Source: Fomitopsis serialis (lineage: Eukaryota > Basidiomycota > Agaricomycetes > Polyporales > Fomitopsidaceae). Taken from it: 24,065 nucleotides of DNA. Numbering within the stretch: the stretch's first letter is position 1; the number at the start of each line of letters is the position of its first letter. The notes under the pieces are model-generated. The model saw nothing but the letters and a program-made list of their open reading frames with translations. It ran no database searches and was not told the origin of the DNA. This document shows, piece by piece, positions 9,338-19,394 of the stretch. The position numbers and the translations under genes are program-made. Location of the stretch: the NCBI RefSeq assembly GCF_022376445.1, contig NW_025955498.1:1-24065 (forward strand), read 5' to 3'.

Positions 9338-9986
9338 TCGAGGAGCATCCACTGCAAAATGCAGTTGTGGGCGTCGTCGGGTGCTCGATATAGCCCGAAC
9401 AGTGCGCGGAGTACAGCTGTATCAATGTATTTCTCATTGTATGTAACAGATGTAGTAGCTTGTTGGACAATGATAATCAGGAGGGCTGCCTCAACACTCA
9501 GCGCTCAGTACAGTGCCTGGCGATTTTCAACTTCAAGTCGAAGTTGGGCCCGACATCGACATGGGGACAGTATGAATATCAGAGCGATATTCGAGGAAGC
9601 CGAGACCTTATGCAGCCCTGTCTTCAGTGACGAAGCTCCTGTCTTGTAAGACTTGCCACATAGCCTTCACTGGCAAGCTTCATGGCCAGCCGGAAATGCG
9701 AAGTCGCGGCCTCGGGACTCCCGGCGAAATAACACAAACTCTCCGACAACTTATTGAAAGCTTTGAGAACAAGACTTGAGGATATAATCTGAGTAGGCCA
9801 TCTCAGGTTGGCACTGGCAATGCGAGCACTTCGGGGAGGCAAGTCTTTGACCTGGTTGCCCGTCAAATGCACAAATCTTTTCCTCTCAGGTTATATTCAT
9901 CTAGTCACCATGTCTCTAAGTCATCACGCATACATTCCGGGTCATATCGAGTACCCACAGCGGTGTTCTGCAGTGAATGTCCCCCG

Positions 9987-10242
9987 GGAGTGAGCATTAG
10001 CGCCCAACGTTGCCCGCCACGTCGACCATCGCACAACCTTCAAAACCACCCTCAACTTGCCTTCGATAGACATGCCGCATACGCCGCGAACCTGTAACAA
10101 GGCGTACACGGTGTTCTATAGTGGCTACGGTGCGTGTATCGCGATTCCTAGACTTTTCCGCATTTTCGTCATTTTCTTGATTTATTTGAATTTTCGCACG
10201 CGCGGGGACGCGTCGGACAAGGTTTTCCGAATCTGCTGTACA
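9987..10242 (-). repeat. Right 256-bp arm of the inverted repeat
   Basis: Reverse complement of 9082-9337, ending in CTGCTGTACA. The open frame of about 62 codons in this arm is mirrored exactly in the left arm and simply follows from the repeat. Confidence 0.95.
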
Positions 10243-11532
10243 AAGAGGCTACTGCACATTGGCACCGGGGAACGTTGACCACAGGGAACCCGCCACAAGG
10301 ACGCCGCAAGGCCGTGTGTACGTCGAGCGCACGCCACCCCACAAGCCACTGCTCTCGTCGACGCCCGCAGCTGGCGTGCGGGGAATCCTGCTGGCCATTC
10401 AAGTTCTCGACTTGGGTGTGATGGTGCCTTCGGTGCAGATCACACCGAGCGTCAGTCCGCGAGCCGCCGGCCTGGCATCTGCCTCGACCCGGCCCGCCCC
10501 CAACCAGCATCAACCTTCTTGTTACTGAAGTCGATCGGAGGTCGTTTGAACCTTGAGCTTGGACAATCGTCCGTGCGAATGTTCGCGACGACGTAATCTT
10601 TATGTTTTTTTTATTTGCAACAGTCCAGGAGACTGTCGTCGGTATTGGATAAGTAGCATGACACTCTCGACGTAAGCTTCTAGTTCTACAGCGAAAGCCC
10701 GATTTCACAACATATGAGAAGCTTCAAAAAATCTCGCTTTGCCTCAGTCTGCTACACATCTGACAACCAATGTATCGCGAGCAGTGTAGTTGGTGGACGA
10801 ATCGGAACAGTGAGACCACATTGGACCAGGGACCATGGCAGGATGGGCCCATGATGACGAGGTCTAATATCTGCTCCTCCCAGCAGGCCTCCAGGGCGAG
10901 TGTATATGGTGATGTGAGCCCACGGTCTGTCTTTCTCTTCAAGTTGCGAGCCTTCGTTTGCATCCACACGACGTTTAGCAGCGACCTGTCTGACTGCATG
11001 GCATCGTTCGATGGATTACAAACCGTGCGACGATGGTGAATGTGGCTTTGCCAAACGCGACAGATCCCACCTGCAGTCCAAAAGCCCTGCCGCAAGCGAG
11101 AAAGAGACAGAGGCGCGAAGACGATGTGCCCGTCGGTCATTGGGCCTTCACAGATCACAATTACTAAGTCGCGAGAGTTGACCATGATCAGTACGTTGCG
11201 CCACGCCCGTGCATGAACTGGGTCCAACACCCACCTTACACATGGCAGACGTCGCATCGAGCGATGCTATACTCCGTGTTCAGAAGCAGCGATTATTGGT
11301 CCGCGACCGGTCACCCGTCCTTGACACCACCACACAAGTGTCACAACTCACTTCAATTTCACCCTCTCTCAACCCTCACGCGGCCAGATCGCTCTGCAAA
11401 ACCGGCCTCAGTCCCGCAGCACAGTCTCACCCCAACGCTCAGATGGCGTGCGGCTGGTGCGATCTTCTCGGATAGCGATGCGATTGCGAGCGACACAAAT
11501 ACACAGAGCAATACTTAGACAACGACTCTCGA
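10243..11532. other. Stretch with no recognisable gene
   Basis: Between the inverted-repeat element and the TMA7 stop codon there are overlapping open frames on both strands, the longest being 177 codons at 10724-11257 (-). None shows a domain, signal peptide or catalytic motif I recognise, and no splice pattern joins them into a convincing protein. A run of seven T lies near 10605. Part of it may be older transposon or decayed gene sequence. Confidence 0.4.
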
Positions 11533-11970
11533 CTACTTCTTCCCCGACCTGTCCCACCGCGGAGTCAGCTGCAGTCAAACGGAGCGATTCCGAGACAGAC
11601 GTACTTCTTGATGCCCCCTCCGGGCGCACCGCCTTCCGGTCGCAGAAAACACCGTCGACGTCAGTACTAGCTCGGTACTCACCCGGGGTGGCAAACGCAG
11701 GGCACACTCACCCTTAGCAGCTGCAGACCAGTCAGCGCGGTCCTCGAGAGTCACTCAGCACGCATACGCACCCTTGTCCTTCGCGGCCTTCAGCGCGGCC
11801 TCCTCCTGCTTCTTGCGCTCCTTGAACGCGAGGTCGTCCTCGTCCAGGTCTTTCTTCTCCTTCTTCGGAGCCTAGCAGCGAGCGGGTGTTAGTGAGACGC
11901 GCCGCCCGCGGGCGCATCACTGCTTGCGCACCTTGAGTGGCTTGAGTTTCCCGCCTGCTCTGGTCGCCAT
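11533..11970 (-). CDS. TMA7: Translation machinery-associated protein 7
   Basis: Five exons (11970-11932, 11871-11772, 11720-11712, 11632-11605, 11548-11533) encode 63 residues. The protein starts MATRAGGKLKPLKAPKK, continues DLDEDDLAFKERKKQEE and ends GGGIKKSGKK, matching the short, lysine-rich TMA7/CCDC72 family of about 64 residues along its whole length. Family members co-purify with ribosomes and are linked to efficient translation; the exact role is poorly known. Introns are 60, 51, 79 and 56 nt. The third exon is only 9 nt (CTGCTAAGG) and the last only 16 nt including the stop. The conserved C-terminal SGKK confirms the last splice. The gene is divergent from the HNH-like gene. Confidence 0.93.
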
Positions 11971-12269
11971 GGTCGGTGGTGTGTGGAATGAAGATGAAGA
12001 AGACCCGAGGCGGCTGCCGCCACACTGCCTCCGCGCGGTTTGACCAGGACGGACGCACGTGCGTTTGGCGGTTCTGATTGGCTGCAACTACGTAGGTTCA
12101 GCGTAAGTACTCTGCCGACAACTATCATAATGTAGAACGGCTCGTCTCTCGTCTGGGTTCTTCTCCTGACCGATCATCATGGCACGGCCTGCCCATGCAC
12201 CATCAGACTCTGCAGATTTAAGACTCTCAACCGAGACAATCACATCCATCTACTTATTCTTCTCTCTCG
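11971..12269. promoter_or_regulatory. Divergent promoter region of TMA7 and the HNH-like gene
   Basis: The 299-bp spacer separates two start codons on opposite strands. A CCAAT box in the motif CCAATCAG (minus strand, within 12074-12081) lies about 107 bp upstream of the TMA7 start, a typical position for the fungal CCAAT-binding HAP complex. A pyrimidine-rich run just before 12270 is typical of fungal transcription starts and leaders. Confidence 0.5.
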
Positions 12270-13498
12270 ATGGCGTCGAATGGTCTTGCGGAAGGCGAAC
12301 TGGCCAATTGCTCCACCGCCAGTCTTGTCGACAACGCCTTGAGCATCGTCGAAAATACTACTTTTGCGGCGCCGCTACACGGCGGCGTCTCTCCCCAACA
12401 ACTCCTCCGACATATGCTTGTCGACGCCCCTAACGAATATGGCCAACGCTATATTGCAACGGCCGTGCATGTTGCTGCCACCGGGGAAGCTGACCTTGTT
12501 CTTCGCTTGGCCTGTGTCTTCCTGGACGATCTCCTTTTACCGAGTCAGCTTATCATCTGGCATTTCTGCGTGGTCATGCTTACGCCGGAATATATCCAGT
12601 GCTAGCAAATATGAGCGCTGTGAACCGTCTCCCTCCAAGTTCCAGCCCCACGCCTATCCTTCAAGTCGAACCGGCCGCCATCGAGATAGAGCCTGTAGAC
12701 CGAACCGAACAACAAGAATTGGACCGCCTGGTATGCTTGATTATACTGACTCTCCCATGACAGCTGAATCACAGTAAAAATAGCGTCACATCAGGGAAAA
12801 TAGGACTTGTTGCGTCACAGGGTTCTCGTCGGACGAACGCGCTCTAGAGCTTCACGCCAGCGGTCAACTGGCTCAAGTGAGAGCTATCGTAGAGCTCGAA
12901 ACAGCTTATGTCATTCCATTGGCACTCAACTCGTTCGACGAACCACACTCAGTCAGTCTTATTTTGTTCGCGTTGCTAACTGGTATTGAGACGTCGACGT
13001 GAAGCATCAGGCGGCTCGCACACGGGATATGCTCCGCAGTTGGACCAATATCGATTTACCGGGACTCGTTGGAAGTACTATCAACACGCCTCGCAACGCA
13101 ATGCTTATCAATCGACTCGACCACCAAAAATCCGGAAAGTTCAAGATCTGGTTTGAGGAGGTACGGCTTCGGATTTCTCGTCGGGTTCTGCCACTGATTC
13201 AGCACAGATTTCCGACTGTGCGAACGGATACATAGTGAAAACAGCGCGGGGCGCTGTCCTAGCCAACGCTCGTTTCGATGGCAAAGCGCGATTCTGTAGC
13301 ATTGATGACATCGATCCGCCCGACCTCCAGCTCCTTCGAGTTCACGCAGCATTTGCAAAAGTGTTGAGTGCGTGTGGGGCTGCGGACGTCTACGCGAAGT
13401 TGGAGGAAGACTTGGATCGCGGCCGGGGTATCGTGAAGGACGAAGCGTCATCAATGATATTGACTGCCCGGCTGGACGCCATCAATTATGTCAATTGA
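12270..13498 (+). CDS. HNH nuclease domain-like protein (HNH_2 type), altered active site
   Basis: Five exons (12270-12543, 12606-12730, 12784-12951, 13005-13160, 13208-13498) encode 337 residues. The middle resembles the fungal HNH_2 group: CCVTG (142-146) in place of the usual CxxTG core, then ELETAYVIPLALNSF, where relatives usually read E-x-AH-I-IP; the expected histidine is Y175. The last part of the domain, RNAMLINRLDHQKSG, keeps Asn and His. The C-terminal LLRVHAAFAKVL matches the conserved tail of these proteins. They are numerous in agaricomycetes and mostly uncharacterised. With the histidine lost, nuclease activity is doubtful; a binding role or early decay is possible, though the frame is intact. 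The intron before exon 4 has a clear GCTAAC branch site. The start ATG has good context after a pyrimidine-rich leader. Confidence 0.7.
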
Positions 13499-14318
13499 AC
13501 TGGGATTGCACGGCTGCATCATATGTCACATCGGTACCCAAGTGAGTACTGTACAGGCAATCATTCACGCTCTTGTGAATCCGTTCGTCACAAGGGTCCC
13601 ACGTCCTTAGACCCCACGAGCAAGGAAGACGAAGGTATCACATTCGCGTCTTGCGGGTGACTGGTTCTATGTCTTGCTGCGTCGCGGGCTTCTTGCCAGT
13701 CTGATCCCAAATCCTGCAAGGTCTTTGCAGTCTTCCAAATTCCCGTTGGAGTATTACTAACTTGCAGGGACACTCAGGCTCTACCCTACAGATTTCAACA
13801 TGGCATGGCGCCCCTCCCCCAGGCTCTGAGGCCATGGATTGACCACACCTAGAAGGAAACACGGCAAGTTGCTGATAGACAAGGGCGATCCAGAGCGGCC
13901 CAGAAGTGGGTCGAGTCAGCCAGTCATCGAATGGCTCCGACGCGCTCGGTTCGGTTCGTATGGACCTGTATGGACTCCTTTTCCCCGCAAGTCGACTGTC
14001 AAATGCACAGATTCCATCAAGATTCCATTGATGTACTTAATAGCACTTCGCCATAATAGGACTCCGAGTAACTTCGCGCGCCCAATAGACCTCCTGTCCC
14101 CCACACCTTGAGCTTGAGTACTTGAGTACGTGAGTAACTACACTATATCTTGTGCAATGTTGTCCACTATAGGTGACGCGGAGGGTCACCTGCAGCGAGG
14201 ACGAAATAGCTCGCACATGATAGAATGTTACTCACACCCCAATGACAGATGTACGCCTCCTGTGCTCCTCGGGCGGGTCGGGCGGCCTCACGTCCACCGA
14301 ACATCGCAGGCTCTCCAC
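13499..14318. other. Intergenic stretch upstream of the AKR promoter repeats
   Basis: I see no gene or RNA. A run of related octamers (TTGAGTAC) lies at about 14108-14137. The first part should hold the 3' end of the HNH-like transcript and the last part the distal AKR promoter. Confidence 0.5.
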
Positions 14319-14412
14319 GGCGTACGCTACGCGTTCCTGCGGCAGAGCATGGCGTACACTACGCGTTCTTGCGGCAGAGCACGGCGTACGCTACGCGTTG
14401 TCGCGGCAGAAT
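14319..14412 (+). repeat. Three 32-bp tandem repeats carrying ACGCGT, in the AKR promoter
   Basis: Units start at 14319, 14351 and 14383. Each begins GGCGTAC, contains CTACGCGTT and continues to a GCGGCAGA block. Units one and two differ at three bases; the third diverges at its end. The palindrome ACGCGT recurs at 14329, 14361 and 14393, exactly 32 bp apart, about three turns of DNA. The array ends about 55 bp before the TATA box of the AKR gene. Confidence 0.85.
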
Positions 14413-14466
14413 ACGCAGAGCACAAGTGGGTTACGTGAGGACGTGTCAGTGCTTTGTAGAATAGAG

Positions 14467-14472
14467 TATAAA
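14467..14472 (+). promoter_or_regulatory. TATA box of the AKR gene
   Basis: TATAAA lies 60 bases before the AKR start codon and just downstream of the tandem-repeat array, a normal distance for a fungal core promoter with a short leader. Confidence 0.55.
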
Positions 14473-14526
14473 GCCAAAGCCAACAGCTCTCGACTGAGTA
14501 TCCAGTTACCCACAAACACAACCACT

Positions 14527-15939
14527 ATGGCACCTGCATACCCAGCTGCGCCCGAACCGCCCACCAGGCTGGGTTACTACCGCCAGCTCGCTCCCCGCGC
14601 CGCGATCCATGTCTCCCCGCTCTGCCTCGGTGCGATGAGCATCGGGGATAAGTGGGACAAACTTGGCATGGGAGCGATGAACAAGGAGCAGTCGTTCAAG
14701 CTCCTAGACGCCTACTTCGATGCGGGCGGGAACTTCATCGACACCGCCAGTAACTAGTGAGCAAACGTACTCTGATGCTGAAAGCCGTCGCTGATGTAGC
14801 CATGCAGTCAAGACGGCTCTTCGGAAGAGTTCATCGGAGAATGGGCGGAGGCTCGCGGTATACGCGACCAGTTGATCATCGCCACGAAGGTATGCTACCC
14901 ATCCTCCTGTCTCCAGATGACCGACGCTGACACGTTCATAACAGTGGACGAACAACGTTAAGCTGCGAGACGACTCCGTGAAGCAGAAGGTCAACTGGTC
15001 GGGCAACAACGCCAAGAACCTCAAGCTCACCGTCGAGGCCAGTCTGAAGCAGCTTCGGACATCCTACATTGACATCTTGTACATGCATTTCTGGGACAAC
15101 CACACCAGCGTCGAGGAAGTCATGGATACCCTCCATCACCTCGTCGTGGAAGGCAAGGTCCTCTACCTCGTAAGTGTTCAGCATCAGTCAGACGGTAGAC
15201 ATTCCAGCGCTCACCATGATCTGCCCACAGGGAGTCTCGAACACCCCCGCGTGGTTCGTCACCAAGGCAAACGCATACGCCAAAGCGCACGGGAAGACGC
15301 CTTTCGTCATCTACCAAGCAGCATACTCCGTCCTGCAGCGCGACATCGAGCGTGATATCCTCCCGATGTGCCGCTACGAGGGCATTGCGCTCGCCCTCTT
15401 CAACGTCCTTGCCGCCGGGCACATCCGCTCGGACGAAGAAGAGGAGCGCCGTCGCCAGACGGGTGAGGGTGGCCGGGCGGTCATGCGTCCCTGGGAGCGC
15501 ACTCCTGACGAGAAGAAGATGTGCGACGCGCTGGAGGTCGTGCGCACGCAGGTCGGAGCGAAGAACATCACGGCTGGTAAGTGGGGTCATGGGCCACTAC
15601 CGTGTGAAGAGGCTAACAAGTGTGTAGTTGCGATTGCATACGTGATGCACAAGGCCCCGTACATCTTTCCGATCATTGGTGGCCGTAAGGTTGAGCACCT
15701 GCAAGCAAACATTGAGGCGCTGAGCATCAAGCTCACCGGAGAGCAGATGGCGTACCTCGAGAGAATCCTGACCTTTGAGCTCGGCTTCCCCCATCGGTTC
15801 ACTGTAAGTGCACACCGCATGGACGTGTTCTTACGCTCACCCACCACGCCAGGGCCTGCTGGGAGACTACCCAGTCACGCTGAAGGCAACAGCGAAGCTC
15901 GACCCTCAGCCGCTCGCACCGCCAATCACTCCCTCTTAA
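14527..15939 (+). CDS. Aldo-keto reductase, aryl-alcohol dehydrogenase-like
   Basis: Six exons (14527-14756, 14808-14889, 14945-15169, 15231-15576, 15628-15803, 15853-15939) encode 381 residues. The AKR catalytic tetrad is visible: D72 in FIDTASNY, Y77, K104 in IATK and H152 in YMHFWD. The C-terminal cofactor region reads [11 protein letters not shown], usual in NADPH-dependent members. Overall it matches the fungal aryl-alcohol dehydrogenase / norsolorinic acid reductase-like branch of AKRs, cytosolic enzymes that reduce aromatic aldehydes and related carbonyls. In wood-decay fungi these serve lignin-derived aromatics and detoxification; the substrate here is unknown. All introns are 49-61 nt with canonical ends. 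The TATA box and the phased repeats upstream suggest inducible control. Transcription converges on VMA13, with 177 bp between the stops. Confidence 0.92.
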
Positions 15940-16116
15940 CTGGATTGCTGTGGATAGCAAGTGCAAGAGTTACAGTGACTGCTGCTAGGAGAGATCCCCA
16001 CTGATGCTGGCAAGACGCTGTCTTCGGCGAAGGTCTGGGACCCGTAGCGTATCTCCGTGTCGAAACTTGCAATATACTTGAGAATGTCCTTTCCGCCATT
16101 GCATCGTACCTATAAG

Positions 16117-18017
16117 TTACATGTTTGCCCATGGATGACTGACAAGGCGTTGCACTGTGACAAGGGCCTGGTACCGTACATCGGTGTTCTCGTGCGACAT
16201 AAGCTCCATGACACGTGTTTTGCCCCCGAGGTCGGTGAACAGCCTGTATTGCCACGGGAGTAGTGTTCAAAGGAACGTCAGTATCGTCGTTCCGATGTAA
16301 AGGGTAAAATACCACAGACTTCTTCCCTCGCTCGTAGTGCTTCACGTACTGTCCCGCATCGTGAGCGGCAACAGCAAGCACTAATGGATCACTGGAATCC
16401 TTCAAAAGCTTGATGAGCGTCCTGAAAGGCGGCGGAATGATGATGAGTGGACACTCGATAGTTTAGTGATCAGCGCTCACTTTAGCTGTGCATAGTCCTT
16501 GTCATTAAGCTTCGTGGCGTTCTCCTTCCAGAACAGTTCAGACTCATGTACTGGCGTCCACGACAAGTGTCCAGAAACCAGCTCCGAGCTGTACTCGTCG
16601 TAAGTCCTGAACGAGAATGTAAGTTGAGGTCGCAGTATCATGGTAGGCAAATGAAGTCAAGGCTTACGTCAAGCTCTCGAATCGCGCATTCAGCTCGTCT
16701 CGAATGTACTGTACATCCTCAAGGATATCCTCATCGGACCACTTCCGCGTGCACAAGTTCTTCGCAAATGGAAGGAGTTGAGAGACGAGCATGGCGGGAA
16801 GGTTCGCGGCTGGTGCTTTGGAGACGAGGTTCTGTTGTCAGAATGTAAGCGAGCACGATTGTTTGACCAGGCAAAGACACTCAACCCGGAAGGTAGCAAC
16901 TATGACGCGGATGACCTTCTCCTTAGCAGCATTCTGAGCAACGCCGGTGAGAAGGGGGATGATGTCATACTGCCTACGTGTCATCCTCATTAGCCAGGGG
17001 TATGGTTATAGTGCTCTGGGCGTACGCACTTCTGGATGTACTCGGCAACCTCTTGCTCGAATGTAAGCAGCCACAGGCAGAATCCAACCTGGTAGCTCAT
17101 CTGGGCGTTGGGGTTATGTTTGAGAATCTCGATCAACCTTGCTCATTGTATGAGCGCGACAGGGTCGAGGCAACCTGCGACGACGGAGCTGCTCACCCTC
17201 CCATAAGTGTGGAGTTCGCCCAGACAGCTTTGCGACATTCGGGACGCGGAAGGACCGCTTCGAGACACTGCACTGCGATGTCTCGCTTGTGCGGACTAGT
17301 ACTGGTAATGAAGGCTGCAAGCGTGTTCAAGAAGGGTTTGAGCTGCTCGGCAGGTATGGGTGTCGACTCGGAGCTGAGGATAGGGTCACGTCATACAAAA
17401 GACGTCGAGTCTGCGGTTAACGGGCTTTACCTGAGGAGGACGGTCATTATCTGTGTAGTTTTCAACTGGACAAAGTCATCTTGCGATTCGAGCAGCCTGC
17501 CATATCATGTTATGCATAGCCGGGAGGACATGACGGAGATTGCGTACCGCGACAGTGCACCATATGGCAATTCGGGGTCCACTTCTCGTGTCCTAGTAAA
17601 CAAGGGTATCCGCTCGTCGTGGTCTGCAAGGTCTCCTTCAACAGAAGGCCATCAACTTAGTAAATCCTACACACCTGAAATAGCATCCGTGATGAGGACC
17701 AGGATGCACTGCTGCGTGTCCACCCTCTGCAGCTTCTTAAGTAGCCTAAAGAACAGCAGGGCATACGACGGGCCATCCGACAGGAATACAGAGTCAATTC
17801 TCGCTCTCGGTTGCCTATCCACCTTCTTGATGAGCCCAAGCTCTTCACTGGTGATCAAGTCCGCGCGTTGGTACCCCTGCAGTAGCACTTGCATCAGAGA
17901 CGCCCCTCGTACGCACATGCATACACCACCATCACTCACCTCCCATGGGACAGGCTTCGCTCTGACTTTCGCAGAGCTTTCGTCTAGATGCGCGTTCGAC
18001 ACGAGGGGAATGGACAT
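16117..18017 (-). CDS. VMA13: V-type proton ATPase subunit H (V1 sector)
   Basis: Eleven exons (18017-17940, 17876-17675, 17623-17548, 17496-17431, 17373-17197, 17137-17030, 16973-16886, 16831-16668, 16606-16481, 16421-16320, 16243-16117) encode 437 residues, close to the family length of 440-480. It begins [13 protein letters not shown] and ends HPWANM. Conserved blocks include [32 protein letters not shown] and [19 protein letters not shown]. Subunit H is an all-helical HEAT/armadillo-like regulatory subunit of the V1 sector; it is needed for ATP-driven proton pumping and for silencing free V1. It acts on the cytosolic face of the vacuole and other acidic organelles. All junctions give continuous frame, mostly with GT-AG ends. 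It is divergent from the mL46 gene across 153 bp. Confidence 0.93.
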
Positions 18018-18170
18018 CGCGACGACCGGGCGGGACGATGGTGGACGAGCTGAAGCCTGCTGAAGCTCAGTCGCGGGTCGCGCGAGGCGCCCGTCGCGAC
18101 GTCGTGGCACGTGCCTAACATTGAGCTCACTGACATTTTGAGCGCGCCAGCGTCCAGCTCACCCTCCGGT
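18018..18170. promoter_or_regulatory. Bidirectional promoter of VMA13 and mL46, with palindromes
   Basis: The 153-bp spacer between two divergent start codons holds GGCACGTGCC (18106-18115), a 10-bp palindrome centred on the E-box CACGTG, and CGACGTCG (18097-18104), an 8-bp palindrome containing GACGTC, a CRE/ATF-like core. CACGTG is bound by bHLH factors of the Cbf1 type and GACGTC by bZIP factors. Being symmetric, both could serve either gene. Confidence 0.55.
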
Positions 18171-19394
18171 ATGTGGTCCAGAAATGCTCTCGCATGCTGC
18201 AGCAAGCAGTCAAGAGGTATGGTCGTCTTTTTGCCTATCAAAGGAAACCACTAGTGACCGATTGCCAGCAGCATGCGTGCAGCTTCGGTCGCGCACGCTG
18301 GCGACGGTGACGGACGCCGCTGGACCGTCCTCCACTCCCGCCAGCACGCCCAAACCCTCCCTGTCTAAGTCTTCGCAGTCTCCCAGACCAACCATCCAGA
18401 CCGCAGTCATCCTCAACCGCTCCCCCATCCTCACCCGCACGCCGAGTGCCTTCGAGCGCGCCTACTACGCCTACCAAGCCCGCATCCAGCGGGCGCTCTT
18501 CAACCCGTTCCCGGACGAGTTCTACTTTAAACCCGGCTCAATACTTGAAGACCAATTCAACGCGGAGGAGAAGCAGCGCGAGAAACTCGCCTTTGGCGGC
18601 CCGTACGTCAAGGAGAAGCCGGTGGAGGTCTTGGGCTCGGAGGAAGGTGCTGGGAGGAAGCAGCAGCAGCCTATGCCGAGGATACATGAAGCGGACATAA
18701 AGATGGACGTCCAGAGCCTTGACAGGCAAGGAGAGCGGAACCTCTATCTACTCGTGCATGGTAAGGACTCCGCTGGGAAGGATGTCTGGAGGTTCCCGCA
18801 GGGAGGTATCGAGGAGGGTCAGGCGTTGCACCAGGTACGTCGGACTACTTTGACTAGAGCGTATTCGCCGGGACCTATGTCTCGCGAGATGTGAAGCTCA
18901 GAGTGCCCCGCTCTGAACCGAAGCGCTGTCGCCGCACCTGGCGTGATCTTTGGGACAGGCGAGGGAACATTAGCTCTACTTTGCTATCATTTCCGTGACC
19001 TAAGTTCGAGCGGATGCGTTCTATTACTTTAGAGGTTGAATACGAATACTTCTCTCCCCGCAGGCTGCAGAGCAAGATCTTTACATCGAGTGTGGCGAGC
19101 TCATGGACGCCTGGGTGGTCAGCCGGAACCCAATAGGTGTCATAGAGCCTAACAATGCAAGTACACCATCACAACAGGTTAGTATATCCCCTTTGATTCT
19201 ATGCCACCGTTCGCTCATCAGTCATGCTATTGCAGGCATGCGTGTTCTTCTATAAGGCACACATTCTCGCCGGCCAGGCGAAGCCCAACGGTAAGACCGT
19301 GAAGGACTTCGCATGGCTCACAAAAGAGGAGATCGAGTCTCGAGTAGACCAGCAGTACTGGGCGGCAGTGAAGGATATGCTATCAGACTTCTAA
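18171..19394 (+). CDS. MRPL17: Mitochondrial large ribosomal subunit protein mL46
   Basis: Four exons (18171-18216, 18269-18834, 19064-19177, 19236-19394) encode 294 residues. The sequence VILNRSPILTRTPSAFERAYYAYQ, FPDEFYFKPGS and the Nudix-like fold region (WRFPQGGIEEGQ, then AAEQDLYIECGELMDAWVV) identify mL46 (MRPL46 in animals, Mrpl17 in yeast). This protein sits in the large mitoribosomal subunit and has a Nudix-like fold without hydrolase activity. I chose the start at 18171. After a 52-nt intron it gives a basic, acid-free N-terminus (MWSRNALACCSKQSRAA), a good mitochondrial targeting peptide. Starting at 18184 without splicing would add acidic residues. The second intron is long, 229 nt. 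The gene is divergent from VMA13. Confidence 0.9.

Larger units (their letters stand above)
9082..10242. mobile_element. Inverted-repeat element, probable non-autonomous DNA transposon
   Basis: Bases 9082-9337 and 9987-10242 are reverse complements over 256 bp with only two mismatches by eye. Both ends show TGTACA next to GCAGATTCGG. Because TGTACA is its own reverse complement, either TA or the whole hexamer could be the duplicated target; TA followed by CAG is usual for Tc1/mariner-like elements. The 649-bp centre has no transposase. It holds one 82-codon frame on the minus strand (9624-9872), which may be a captured gene fragment. No intact transposase lies nearby, so mobility would depend on an enzyme encoded elsewhere. 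A long-arm Mutator-like or foldback element is possible, but I see no 8-11 bp target duplication. Confidence 0.7.

Noticed and set aside
9070..10278. Two near-identical 62-codon frames on opposite strands, apparently a duplicated small gene
   Set aside because: They are the same sequence in the two inverted-repeat arms and run through the terminal repeat itself; there is no independent sign of coding.
10724..11257. 177-codon minus-strand frame as a gene
   Set aside because: There is no recognisable domain, an overlapping open frame lies on the other strand, and the composition looks non-coding.
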